Origin: Deltaproteobacteria bacterium
Lineage (GTDB): Bacteria > Desulfobacterota > Desulfomonilia > UBA1062
Reading direction: 5' to 3'
NCBI GenBank assembly: GCA_029547185.1
Contig: JAKPPU010000125.1
Coordinates: 89,918 to 153,917 of the forward strand
DNA: 64,000 bases
Of this stretch, positions 34,478 to 43,917 are shown piece after piece. The notes beneath the pieces were generated by a model that saw only the letters and a program-made list of their open reading frames with translations, was not told where the DNA came from and did no database searches. The first letter of the stretch is position 1; every line of letters starts with the position of its first letter. The position numbers were made by a program, and so were the translations under genes.

Positions 34478-36310
34478 ATGAAAGACAGAAATGAAATGCC
34501 GTATCACCAGGCATTGAACGAGCAGATATCATTGGTCCGGACACGATGCACCGACTGCGGTGCGTGTGTCCGGGAATGCGGGTTTCTGGCAAGACGCGGG
34601 ACCCCGAAACAGATCGCCCTTCAACTGGACCCGGCAATACCGGCAACACTCAATCGCTCTTTTGAATGCAGCTTGTGCGGGCTTTGCTCGGCGGTCTGCC
34701 CAAAGCAGCTCGATGTTCCGGGCCTCTTCCTGCAGATGCGAAAGGAAGCCTATAACCGGGGATTCGGTGAATTTGCCGAGCATAAGCCCTTGCTCGCCTA
34801 CGAGCGGATCGGGACATCCCGGCGATTTACCTTCTACGGCCTGCCTCAAGGATGCAGGTCGGTTTTCTTCCCTGGATGCAGCCTGTCGGGAACGCGACCG
34901 GAAACCGTGAAGAAGGTATTCGACGCCCTGAAGGAGAACGACCCGAAGATCGGCATCGTGCTCGACTGCTGCATGAAGCCTTCTCACAATCTCGGGCGGG
35001 AACAAATTCTAAAAGCCATGTTTGATGAAATGCGTGCCTTTCTTGTAGAACATGGAGTGATCGAGGTCCTGGTAGCCTGCCCCAACTGCTTTGCCATGTT
35101 CAGCTCGATGTCCGGTGGTTTAAGCGTAAAGACCGTGTACGAGGAGCTGGCAGAACAGGGCATCCCGGCAGGGACCGTGCAGGGGACGGTCACTGTCCAT
35201 GATCCCTGTGTCATCAGGGATGCCGGGAATATGCAGCAGGCCGTACGCGACCTGATCCGTAAAAAAGGCCTGGCCATTATGGAGATGCCCCACAGCGGTC
35301 GAACGACCCTGTGCTGCGGCCAGGGCGGGGGAGTGAACCTCCTGGACCCGGAGATGGCCGAGAGCTGGGGCACGCTCCGGAAAAAAGAGGCGGAAGGGAA
35401 AAGGATCGTCACCTACTGTGCGGGCTGCACCCAGGCATTGAACGCCCACACCCCGAGCAGCCACCTCCTCGATCTCCTCTTCGACCCCGAAGGAACTCTT
35501 GCCGGAAGGAAGAAAGGCAGCTCGGGTCCGATCACCTATCTGAACCGAATTCTTCTGAAACGAACCTTTGTATGTGGACACAAGGGGGATTTCGCCGTAA
35601 CCCGCGAACGGACCTTCCTGCCGGAGCAGAAACATGGGAAGAAGCGGCGCGGAAAGCTTCTCATTCTTCTCATACTGCTCGCGGCCGGTATCCTCGGCGT
35701 GCACCTGTCCGGTGCAGCTCAGTACCTGCAGCAGGACAGGCTGGGCGAGCTGATCGCCTCCTCCGGAGCCCTTGCCCCAGCCATCTACATCCTGATCTAT
35801 ACCCTTGCCCCGGTGCTGTTCCTGCCCGGGCTGCCCATCACCATTGCGGGAGGCATCCTGTTCGGCCCGTTCTGGGGAGTGATCTACACCATCATCGGTT
35901 CCACCATGGGGGCTACGCTCGCATTCCTCACGGCCCGTTACCTGGCACGCGACTGGGTAGCCGGGAAGCTCACCGGACCGAGATGGGAGCGACTCGAAAG
36001 CGAGGTGGAAAAGCACGGCTGGAAGATGGTCGCCTTCACCCGGCTCATCCCCGCCTTCCCCTTCAATCTGCTCAACTACGCCTTCGGTCTTACAAAGGTA
36101 CGTCTCAGCCACTACGTAGCTGCCACCTTCGTCTTCATGCTGCCGGCGTGCATAGCATTCATCGTGTTTTCCAGCTCTCTGCCGGATCTGATCCGGGGAA
36201 GTGTGTCCCCTGCTGCGCTGCTCGGCATCGGCCTGATCGCAGCGGTTTCCATGGTCCCGGTGATCTATCGGAGGATCAAAGGAAAAAAGGCTGACAGGGC
36301 CGGCGGTTGA
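34478..36310 (+). CDS. Fusion: Fe-S/CCG oxidoreductase + VTT (TVP38/DedA) membrane protein
   Basis: 610 residues. N-terminal ferredoxin-like part with two Cys sets: C24-C27-C30-C34 and C64-C67-C70-C74, each suited to a [4Fe-4S]. Then HdrD/GlpC-type CCG motifs: 'FFPGCSLSG', 'VLDCCMKPSH', 'ACPNCFAMF', 'HDPCVIRD', 'TLCCGQGGG', 'YCAGCTQAL'. After a basic linker (about 390-405) come membrane helices and a VTT domain ('VLFLPGLPITIAGGILFGPFWG', abbreviated; 'RLIPAFPFNLLNYAFGL'). CCG modules handle thiol/disulfide or quinone electrons; VTT proteins are thought to scramble or transport lipids. The combination is unusual. It opens the glycosyltransferase gene run after a 9-base gap from the barrel remnant. 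Confidence 0.82.
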   Translation: MKDRNEMPYHQALNEQISLVRTRCTDCGACVRECGFLARRGTPKQIALQLDPAIPATLNRSFECSLCGLCSAVCPKQLDVPGLFLQMRKEAYNRGFGEFAEHKPLLAYERIGTSRRFTFYGLPQGCRSVFFPGCSLSGTRPETVKKVFDALKENDPKIGIVLDCCMKPSHNLGREQILKAMFDEMRAFLVEHGVIEVLVACPNCFAMFSSMSGGLSVKTVYEELAEQGIPAGTVQGTVTVHDPCVIRDAGNMQQAVRDLIRKKGLAIMEMPHSGRTTLCCGQGGGVNLLDPEMAESWGTLRKKEAEGKRIVTYCAGCTQALNAHTPSSHLLDLLFDPEGTLAGRKKGSSGPITYLNRILLKRTFVCGHKGDFAVTRERTFLPEQKHGKKRRGKLLILLILLAAGILGVHLSGAAQYLQQDRLGELIASSGALAPAIYILIYTLAPVLFLPGLPITIAGGILFGPFWGVIYTIIGSTMGATLAFLTARYLARDWVAGKLTGPRWERLESEVEKHGWKMVAFTRLIPAFPFNLLNYAFGLTKVRLSHYVAATFVFMLPACIAFIVFSSSLPDLIRGSVSPAALLGIGLIAAVSMVPVIYRRIKGKKADRAGG

Positions 36311-36336
36311 ATCCTTTGGATGCATGAGGAGGGAAC

Positions 36337-37062
36337 ATGCCCGATCATCGAGAAATTGCACTGATCATCCCGGCCCTCAATGAAGCCCTTTCGCTGCCTG
36401 TAGTGCTCACCATGGTCCCGGAGCAGGTGGCACGGGTAATCGTGGTGGACAACGGCTCCACGGACAATACCGCGAATGTCGCACGGAAACACGGCGCGCA
36501 GGTGGTGTATGAACCTCGTCTTGGCTACGGAAGCGCCTGCCTGGCGGGTATTGCCGCGCTTGAGGACGACCCTCCTGCCATCGTGGATTTTTCCGACGCT
36601 GACGGAAGTGACGGCGTAGAAAACCTGGGTAAGCTCTTCGAGCCTATTCTATCCGGAGATGCGGACATGGCCCTGGCAAGGAGAGTGCCTGATGTTCCGA
36701 ACGCCATGACGATGCAGCAGCGTTTCGGCAACTGGCTGGCAACCATGCTGATCCGCTTTTTCTGGGGCCATGATTACCGTGACCTTGGTCCCATGCGGGC
36801 CATCGCCTGGACGGCGTTGCAGAGACTGCACATGAAGGACCGGAACTTCGGGTGGACGGTGGAGATGCAGATCAGGGCGCTCAAGGCGGACCTAAGGGTC
36901 GTCGAGGTGCCTTTGCCCTACCACACCAGGGTTGCCGGGGAATCGAAGGTGAGCCGGACCGTCTCCGGCGTTGTACTGGCCGGAATGAAGATCCTCTGGG
37001 TCATCGGCCGGGAGCTGTGCAGGGACATCGCACAATACGATAAGGGGAGAGAAAGACAATGA
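36337..37062 (+). CDS. GT2 family glycosyltransferase (polyprenyl-phosphate sugar synthase-like)
   Basis: 241 residues. 'IALIIPALNEALSLPVVL' opens a GT-A fold, 'VVDNGSTDNTANVAR' is the nucleotide-sugar binding loop, 'FSDADGSDG' the metal-binding Asp motif, and 'DLGPMRAI' and 'GWTVEMQIRAL' the acceptor loop of dolichyl/undecaprenyl-phosphate mannose or glucose synthases. No C-terminal membrane domain. It likely loads a sugar on a polyprenyl phosphate, which the downstream GT-C protein could use. Its stop overlaps the rhodanese start (ATGA). Confidence 0.85.
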   Translation: MPDHREIALIIPALNEALSLPVVLTMVPEQVARVIVVDNGSTDNTANVARKHGAQVVYEPRLGYGSACLAGIAALEDDPPAIVDFSDADGSDGVENLGKLFEPILSGDADMALARRVPDVPNAMTMQQRFGNWLATMLIRFFWGHDYRDLGPMRAIAWTALQRLHMKDRNFGWTVEMQIRALKADLRVVEVPLPYHTRVAGESKVSRTVSGVVLAGMKILWVIGRELCRDIAQYDKGRERQ

Positions 37063-37937
37063 AAGTGGACAACAAAAAAACCAGCCGTTCAAACGCGCCA
37101 GCATTGATAGCGACAGCAGTTGCGCTTCTGGTGTTGTCATACCTGCCGGGAAAGGCCCTGGCAGGAAGTTTAAGCCTGATCGACGCAGATGTACTGCACC
37201 GAGAATCCTCCCGATGGGTCGTGCTCGATGCCCGCCCGAGAGCGGAGTGGGAGGCAGGCCATATCCCTTCTTCGAGATCGTTCTCCTGGGAGAACTATAC
37301 CAGGACAGATGAAAAAGGGGTCGAATTACGGGTGCTGCCTCCCCAGGAGATGGCATCTGCGCTCGCCGGTCTCGGCATCGACGAAAACACCCCCGTGGTA
37401 ATTTACGGTGACGCAGACAAGAGCTGGGGTGGAGAGGGATGGGACGTGTGGATATTGTCCTGGCTCGGGCACAAGGGGCCTATCCGTGTATTGAACGGAG
37501 GCATCAAGGCATGGACCGGAAGGAATCTGCCGCTCACTGCATCATCCGACAGCACTTTTATGAAAAAGACACGCTATCAGATCGATCTGAAACCCCGGCT
37601 CGATATTCAAACACAAGAGCTGGACAAAATGAGAGGGGCCTATGCAGTAGTTGATGTCCGCTCCACATTCGAACGGCTGAAAGGGAGGATTCCGGGGTCG
37701 ATTCATATCTCCTGGGAGAAGTTTTTCAAGGGGAGCGATCGCCGTCCGATTTCATCGGCAGAGCTTAAGCAACTCCTCATAGATAACGGGATTGATCTGA
37801 AGCGGCCTGTGGTTTATTACTGCACAGGGGGCATCCGATCTTCCTATGCCTGGATGGTCCATGAGCTTTCAGGCCTTCCCTCTGCCCGCAATTACGAGGG
37901 CGGGATGGCTGCCTGGCAGAAAAGAGGACACCAGTAA
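37059..37937 (+). CDS. Exported two-domain rhodanese (sulfurtransferase)
   Basis: 292 residues with a signal peptide (about 13-36, cleavage near ALAGS). Two rhodanese domains: the first (about 40-165) has 'VVLDARPRAEWEAGHIPSS' and 'VVIYGDADKSWGGEG', where the Cys is replaced by Asp (inactive); the second (about 175-290) has 'VVDVRSTFERLKGRIPGS' and 'YYCTGGIRSSYAWM' with the catalytic Cys255. It probably transfers sulfur from thiosulfate or a thiol in the periplasm, or acts as a phosphatase-like redox sensor. It overlaps the GT2 gene by 4 bases, so co-expression is likely. Confidence 0.87.
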   Translation: MKVDNKKTSRSNAPALIATAVALLVLSYLPGKALAGSLSLIDADVLHRESSRWVVLDARPRAEWEAGHIPSSRSFSWENYTRTDEKGVELRVLPPQEMASALAGLGIDENTPVVIYGDADKSWGGEGWDVWILSWLGHKGPIRVLNGGIKAWTGRNLPLTASSDSTFMKKTRYQIDLKPRLDIQTQELDKMRGAYAVVDVRSTFERLKGRIPGSIHISWEKFFKGSDRRPISSAELKQLLIDNGIDLKRPVVYYCTGGIRSSYAWMVHELSGLPSARNYEGGMAAWQKRGHQ

Positions 37938-37969
37938 GAGAGCGCTCCCGACGGGACAGGATTCTGAGC

Positions 37970-38090
37970 GTGACACACATCGGATTGAATCATATCACAC
38001 TGTGCGTGATCATCGTACTCTGCATGAGCATGCCCGCTGGAGCATCCGGGGATAAATGCCAGACGGACGGCACAGCCGGTGACAGGAAAG
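37970..38090 (+). pseudogene. Start of a lost exported protein
   Basis: From GTG 37970 the sequence encodes 'LNHITLCVIIVLCMSMPAGASG', an export signal, then 'DKCQTDGTAGDRKAPS', and then loses protein-like character. The matching body is missing; the glycosyltransferase reading frame takes over within about 20 bases in a different frame. I read this as the 5' end of one gene joined by deletion to the 3' part of another. Confidence 0.45.
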
Positions 38091-39144
38091 CTCCCTCGGA
38101 GATTTCATTGCGGTGTTCGACGCAGACTTCATACCGAATTCCGATTTCCTTATCCGGACCATTCCCTGTTTCACCGATGAGAAGACCGGCATGGTTCAGG
38201 CCAGGTGGGGCTTTCTGAATCCCGATCATTCCTGGCTCACGAGGATACAGTCTCTCCTTCTCGGGCCGCATTTCCGTATCGAGCACTGGATACGATACAG
38301 GAAAGGGCTTTTCTTCAATTTCAACGGGACCGCAGGGATATGGAGGCGCAAGGCCATTGAAACGGCCGGCGGATGGCAGGCCGATACCGTTACCGAAGAC
38401 CTGGACTTGAGCTATCGTGTCCAGCTTGCCGGCTGGCGTTTCCGATACCTGGACGAGGTCGTGGTGCCTTCCGAGCTCCCGGGCACCATGGCGTCGCTTC
38501 GCTGCCAGCAGGAACGATGGGCAAAAGGCTCCATACAGACCGCCAAGAAGATCCTGCCGCAGGTATTGAAGGCACATCTCCCCCTTTCAGTCAAATTCGA
38601 GGCAGCGGCTCATCTCCTGGCGAATGTATGCTGGCTGCTGGGATTCATCGTCACGTGCACGCTGTATCCCGTCATCTTATCCCGGAAATACATAGGCCCT
38701 TACCAGATCATGCGCCTCGACGTCCCCATATTCATCTTCAGCAGCCTGGCCATCCTGCTCTATTTCTTCGCATACCGCCAGGCGCAAAAGAACCGAGTCC
38801 CGCTACATATACTGCTCATGCTTCCGGTCTTTTCGATCGGTCTCGCACCCAGCTTAGCAGTTTCCGTGCTCAAAGGCTTCTTCAGGCGGGGAGGCATATT
38901 CGACCGGACCCCGAAATTCGGGATCAAGGACAGGGGCAGGCTGCCTGTCCTGTCCTTTCTCTACCGACAGAGATCGTTGCCGTGGCTCATCGTGAATACT
39001 CTACTTTTCTGCTACACCCTGCTGCCCATTCTCTTTGCCTTTCAAAGGAATACGTGGCCGGCGATCCCGCTTCTTCTCGTGTTCCCTTTGGGGTTCTTAC
39101 TCGTGATGGTCTGTGATTTCAAAGAGCTGTTCATCTATTCGTGA
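38083..39144 (+). pseudogene. GT2 membrane glycosyltransferase lacking its N-terminal part
   Basis: The frame begins right after an in-frame TGA (38080-38082) with 'ESSLGDFIAVFDADFIPNSDF', the middle of a cellulose-synthase-like GT2: the DAD metal motif, then 'RWGFLNPDHSWLTRIQSL', 'GTAGIWRRKAIETAGGW', 'TEDLDLSYR' and QxxRW ('QQERWAKG'). C-terminal membrane helices are present. About 150-200 N-terminal residues, including the UDP-sugar loop, are absent. GTG 38113 could start a 343-residue product, but it would lack nucleotide binding. I cannot exclude use as a partial protein. Confidence 0.65.
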
Positions 39145-39150
39145 GGCCGC

Positions 39151-40596
39151 ATGCCTCGCACGACAGATATCCATAGATGGCATTCACGACTGTCGAGACC
39201 GGGAGATCCGGCAAGTTATATGTATGCCTGGGGAATTCCTTTAGCTATTACGACATCATATGTTTTTCTGGCTGTCCGGCAGGACTTGCGGTTGTGGATT
39301 CCCGGCCTGATCGGGGCTTCAGCCCTTGCAGTATCCTCGCTGGCCGTTCTGCTGTATGCAGGCGAGCACGGCAAGGTCCGGTTTTCGGCGGGCATGATAC
39401 TCGTTCTTGGCCTGCTCTTCCGCATGCTCTTTCTCTTCCGTCTCCCAGAGCTCTCGGACGACATTTACCGGTACCTCTGGGACGGACTTCAGACCTTGCA
39501 GGGCGTCAATCCCTACGGTCTCGCACCCTCGTCTGTCCAGCCGCTCGATGCGGCCGAGGCGGCACTTCAGCATAAGGTCAATCATCCTCAGTTCGTAACC
39601 ATCTATCCGACTATGTCTCGGCTTATATTCGCCCTCGGTGCAGCCGTGTCCGGCAGTGTAACCGGTATGAAGGTCATCCTGGTTATTCTTGACATGATTG
39701 CCTGCGTTGTCATCCTTAAACTCTTAACCCATAGGAATCAACCGGCATGGCGAGCTGCACTCTATGCCTGGCACCCGCTTCCTGTCATCGAGATCGCCGG
39801 CTCAGGACATGTCGATGGTGCAGGAATACTGTTTCTCCTTGTGACGCTCGGTGTGCTTTTTCCCAGGTCTTCTCCGGTCTCGGTTGCGGCAAGCTGCGAC
39901 CATATCGAACCTTTCCATCGGAAGAGAAATTCGTTCATTGCAGGAATCTTCTTTGCTGCATCGGTTCTCGTGAAATTCATCCCCCTTGTCTATCTCCCTG
40001 TTCTCCTTGTCGCAGGCGCATATCCGCTGGTAATGATCTCGGGTTTCTTTTCCGGGACTGTCCTCCTCTGTATTCCTTTCCTTTCGGATTCTTCCCACAT
40101 GTTCGGTACACTCGGTGCTTACCTGAAGAACTGGGAATTCGCTAATTTCGCCTTCCGGACACTCCGGCTCATGATGTCATCGGGAGACCATGCGCGGATG
40201 ATACTTTCTTTCCTGTTCGTGATCTGTGTACTCTATTTAACCGTCTTTCCCCGGATCAACCGGACAGATTGTACTAAGAAGGAGTCTTCCTCCCTGCCGG
40301 TAAAAGCTATGTATGGGATCACCTTTGGGTTTCTTCTTTTAACGCCGGCCCTTCATCCATGGTACGCCCTGTATCTCGTCGCTCTCTTCCCTTTCATAGC
40401 AGGTCCTGCAGGGCTGGTTTTCAGCTGGGCAGTGTTCCTCTCTTACCATGTCCTCATCGAATATACCGTGCTCGGCAGGTGGATTGAAAATGATACGATA
40501 GCTGCTGCCGTATGGCTCGCTCCTGTTGCGGCATGGCTGGCATCTCTGATTGTCAAAGCGGTCCGGCCGCATGAGCCCGTTATTCGATCTCTCTAG
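39151..40596 (+). CDS. GT-C type membrane glycosyltransferase (GT87/mannosyltransferase-like)
   Basis: 481 residues, about ten to twelve membrane helices. The first large loop has 'LPELSDDIYRYLWDGLQTL' (abbreviated) with the DD pair that marks GT-C enzymes using polyprenyl-phosphate sugars, followed by 'NPYGLAPSS', 'IYPTMSRLIFALGAAVSG', 'WHPLPVIEIAGSGHVDG' and 'LTPALHPWYALYLVALFPF' (abbreviated). Relatives include bacterial mannosyltransferases of envelope glycolipids. It could take its sugar from the product of the GT2 at 36337. It starts 6 bases after the broken GT2. Confidence 0.82.
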   Translation: MPRTTDIHRWHSRLSRPGDPASYMYAWGIPLAITTSYVFLAVRQDLRLWIPGLIGASALAVSSLAVLLYAGEHGKVRFSAGMILVLGLLFRMLFLFRLPELSDDIYRYLWDGLQTLQGVNPYGLAPSSVQPLDAAEAALQHKVNHPQFVTIYPTMSRLIFALGAAVSGSVTGMKVILVILDMIACVVILKLLTHRNQPAWRAALYAWHPLPVIEIAGSGHVDGAGILFLLVTLGVLFPRSSPVSVAASCDHIEPFHRKRNSFIAGIFFAASVLVKFIPLVYLPVLLVAGAYPLVMISGFFSGTVLLCIPFLSDSSHMFGTLGAYLKNWEFANFAFRTLRLMMSSGDHARMILSFLFVICVLYLTVFPRINRTDCTKKESSSLPVKAMYGITFGFLLLTPALHPWYALYLVALFPFIAGPAGLVFSWAVFLSYHVLIEYTVLGRWIENDTIAAAVWLAPVAAWLASLIVKAVRPHEPVIRSL

Positions 40597-40814
40597 GAGC
40601 AGACCTTTGAGGACACGGCAGAGAGATCTCCGGGTTTATTCTTTTGTTCTGCCATAGCTTACCCCTTTCGTATAGAAGTATGCCCAATAAATGCATTCTT
40701 AAGACGGCGTACTCTCTTTGAACATGAATGGGGTGACTGCATCAGATTCGATACAAATATAGTATTTCCTCTGGCCGATTAATTGCAAAAGTGCGAGATA
40801 AGCCGGTGCTGTCT

Positions 40815-43800
40815 CTATCCCGAAGAAGCCAGGGCCTTTTGTGCCGGGGCCTGCTCTGCGGCCTGCTGCTTCGCGTGGTCAGTGGCGAGGAACATGTACA
40901 TGGCGGGCACCACGAACAGGGTGAAGAGCGTGCCGATGGCGATGCCGGTGGTGATGACGAGACCCATGTTGTAGCGGCCTGCAGCGCCTGCACCGGATGC
41001 GAAGACGAGCGGCATGACGCCCAGCACCATGGCCGCGGTGGTCATGAGGATCGGCCGCAGCCGTATGGCGGACGCCTCCTCGATGGCCTCTCTTTTCGTC
41101 CTTCCCTCTCTTTGAAGATCATTGGCGAACTGCACGATGAGGATGCCGTGCTTGCTGATGAGGCCGATGAGCGTCACGAGGCCCACCTCGGTATAGATGT
41201 TGAGGCTCGCGCCCCCGACGCCTAAGCTGATGAAGATGAGGGCGCCGCAGATGGACATGGGAACGCTCACGAGCACGATGACCGGGTCGCGGAAGCTCTC
41301 GAACAGGGCGGCAAGCGCGAGGAAGATGATGATGAGCGCGAAGGCGAAGGTGGCAAGGAGGGCGGTCGACTCCTGGACGTACTGCCGCGACTGCCCCGCG
41401 TAGTCGATGCTGTAGCCCTGGGGCAGAATCTCGTCGGCGATCTTTTTCAGTGTCTCGATAGCCTGGCCCTGCGTGATGCCGGGCGTCGGCACCCCGGATA
41501 TAGTGGCGGAGTTGAGCTGCTGGAAGTGGTTGAGCGACTCGGGCACGACCCCGGTCTTGAGGCGCGCGATGGTCGACAGCGGCACCGAGTCGCCGTTCGC
41601 CGTGGTGATGTAGTAATCTTTAAGCTGGTCGGCCGTGAGCCGCTCGATCTGCTTCACCTGCGGGATCACCTTGTACGACCGGCCAGACAGGCTGAAGTAG
41701 TTCACGTATCCCCCGCCCAGCATCGAAGCGAGCGAGCCTCCGAGATCGGACATGGTCACGCCCAGTTGAGCCGCCTTGTCCCGGTCGAACTCGACTTGCG
41801 TCTGGGGCTTGTCGATCTTGAGGTCGGTGTCCACGTACATGAACATGCCGCTCGCCTGCGCCTTTTCCTTCACTGCCTGCGAGACTTCGTTCAGCCGGTC
41901 GAAGGTGTCGGTGGTGCCGATCACGAACTCCACCGGCATGCCGTGGCCGGTTCCGGGCAGGGGGGGCGGCGGAAACGCGACACCCTGTGCGCCTGCGATG
42001 CCGGAGAGCTTGGCCTGGATCTCGGGCTGTATCTTGTCGGCCGACCGGTCGCGCTTGTCCCAGGGCTTGAGCACCAGGCCCGTGAACGACGAGTTGAGCC
42101 CGGCAAACCCCTCGACCTGGAAGATGTGATCGATCTCGGGCATCGTGACGAGGCTGTCGTAGATCTGCTTCGAGTAGAGCTGCGTCTGCTGCAGGCTGGC
42201 ATCCGGGGCGGCCGAGAGCATGGCCATGAAGAAGCCCTGGTCCTCCTGGGGCGCGAGCTCGCTCCGTGAGCTCATGAACAGGAAGTAGTTGCTCGCGAGG
42301 ATGATGCAGGCGAACACCGCGACAACCGGGAGCGAGTCGAGCGCCCCTTTCAAGAGCCGGGTGTAGCCGGAGCGGATGCGGTTGAACCGCTCGTCGATGA
42401 AGTCCACGAATCGGTGCCGCTCGCCGGGCCCCGAGTGCTTGAGGAACTTCGAGCACATCATGGGGGAGAGCGTGAGCGCTATGACCGCCGAGACGAACAC
42501 CGCGCCAGCGAGCGTATAGGCGAACTCGGTGAACAGGGTGCCGGTGAGGCCGCCCATGAAGCCGATGGGGATGTACACGGCGATAAGCACCACGGTCATG
42601 GCGATGATGGGGCCGCCGAGCTCTCTGGCCCCCTTGAGGGCAGCCTCGAAGAGGGGCACGCCTTCTTCCATGTGGCGGTGCACGTTCTCCACCACGATGA
42701 TGGCGTCGTCCACCACGAGCCCGATGGCGAGCACGAGCGCGAGCAGGGTCATGAGGTTGATGGTGTAGCCCAGGACGAGCATGATGAAGAACGCGCCGAT
42801 GAGGGACAGGGGTATCGCGATGGTGGGGATGACCACCGAGCGGACCGAGCCCAGGGAGAGGAAGATCACCATCGTCACGATGAGCAGGGCCTCGACCAGG
42901 GTCTTGATGACCTCATTGATGGAGCTGTTCACATAATCCGTGGCGTCGTAGACGATGCGGCCTTCGAGCCCTTCCGGGAGCTGCTGCGTTATGCCGGGGA
43001 ACGCCTTTTTCACCCCGTCGACGACCGTGAGGATGTTCGCGTTCGGCGCCACCTTGACGCCCATGAACACGGCCGACTTGCCGTCGAAACGTACTGCGGC
43101 GTCGTAGCTGTCCGCGCCGAGCGTTACGTTCGCGACGTCTCCGAGCCGCACGATGGTCCCGTCAACCGATTTGACGGCGAGGTTGCGGAACTCCTCCACC
43201 GAGTGCAGTCCTGTGGCCGCCGTGAGGTTCACCGTGACCATCTGCCCCTGGGTGCGGCCCAGGGCGGAGATGAAGTCGTTGGCGACCAGCGCCCTGCTCA
43301 CGTCCGTGGCGGTCAGGCCGTGGGCCGCCATCCTGTCGGGGTCGAGCCACGCCCTGAGCGCGAACTCCTGTTTGCCGAAGATCTCCGCCGTCTGGACGCC
43401 TTCGACCGCCTGCAGCTTGGGCTGCACCACCCTGATGAGGTAGTCGGTTATCTTGTTCGTGGGCAGGTCCCTGCTGGTGAAGCCTATGATCATGGAGCCT
43501 ATGTCCTCGCCGGTCGAGATGCTGATCACGGGCTGCTGCGACTCCTTGGGCAGCTGGTTCAGGACCGCGTTGACCTTGGTGTTGATCTCGGTGAGCGCCT
43601 TGTTCGCATCGTAGTTGAGCCGCAGGTTCGCCGTGATGGAGCTCACGCTCTGCGTGCTCGTCGAGGTGAGGTAGTCGATGCCGTTGGCCTGGGCGATCGA
43701 GTTCTCGAGCGGGGTCGTGATGAAGCCGGAGACGAGCTCCGGGTCCGCGCCGGTATAGACGGTCGTGACCGTCACGACCGCGTTCTCCGTCTCCGGATAC

Positions 43801-43907
43801 TGGCGCACCGGCAGCAGGTTGATGGAGCGCAATCCGAGCACGAGGATGAGGAGGCTGACCACGGTGGAGAGGACCGGCCTGCGGATGAAGATGTCCGTGA
43901 AGTTCAT
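40815..43907 (-). CDS. RND multidrug efflux permease (HAE1 family)
   Basis: 1030 residues, full length. 'MNFTDIFIRRPVLSTVVSLL' is the N-terminal membrane anchor, 'VVDDAIIVVENVHRHMEEG' (abbreviated) carries the Asp pair of the proton relay, and 'GYSIDYAGQSRQYVQESTAL' and 'GHGMPVEFVI' (porter loops) match MexB/MdtB-type pumps. It forms a trimer in the inner membrane and exports drugs or metabolites through the adjacent adaptor and TolC-like protein, whose genes precede it on the same strand (10-base gap). Substrates are unknown. Confidence 0.95.
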   Translation of the reverse strand: MNFTDIFIRRPVLSTVVSLLILVLGLRSINLLPVRQYPETENAVVTVTTVYTGADPELVSGFITTPLENSIAQANGIDYLTSTSTQSVSSITANLRLNYDANKALTEINTKVNAVLNQLPKESQQPVISISTGEDIGSMIIGFTSRDLPTNKITDYLIRVVQPKLQAVEGVQTAEIFGKQEFALRAWLDPDRMAAHGLTATDVSRALVANDFISALGRTQGQMVTVNLTAATGLHSVEEFRNLAVKSVDGTIVRLGDVANVTLGADSYDAAVRFDGKSAVFMGVKVAPNANILTVVDGVKKAFPGITQQLPEGLEGRIVYDATDYVNSSINEVIKTLVEALLIVTMVIFLSLGSVRSVVIPTIAIPLSLIGAFFIMLVLGYTINLMTLLALVLAIGLVVDDAIIVVENVHRHMEEGVPLFEAALKGARELGGPIIAMTVVLIAVYIPIGFMGGLTGTLFTEFAYTLAGAVFVSAVIALTLSPMMCSKFLKHSGPGERHRFVDFIDERFNRIRSGYTRLLKGALDSLPVVAVFACIILASNYFLFMSSRSELAPQEDQGFFMAMLSAAPDASLQQTQLYSKQIYDSLVTMPEIDHIFQVEGFAGLNSSFTGLVLKPWDKRDRSADKIQPEIQAKLSGIAGAQGVAFPPPPLPGTGHGMPVEFVIGTTDTFDRLNEVSQAVKEKAQASGMFMYVDTDLKIDKPQTQVEFDRDKAAQLGVTMSDLGGSLASMLGGGYVNYFSLSGRSYKVIPQVKQIERLTADQLKDYYITTANGDSVPLSTIARLKTGVVPESLNHFQQLNSATISGVPTPGITQGQAIETLKKIADEILPQGYSIDYAGQSRQYVQESTALLATFAFALIIIFLALAALFESFRDPVIVLVSVPMSICGALIFISLGVGGASLNIYTEVGLVTLIGLISKHGILIVQFANDLQREGRTKREAIEEASAIRLRPILMTTAAMVLGVMPLVFASGAGAAGRYNMGLVITTGIAIGTLFTLFVVPAMYMFLATDHAKQQAAEQAPAQKALASSG

Positions 43908-43917
43908 AGGGGCCTGC

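Noticed and set aside
37970..38218. A single intact exported protein of 82 residues
   Set aside because: Only the first 35-40 residues look like protein; the remainder is the out-of-frame copy of the GT2 coding sequence.
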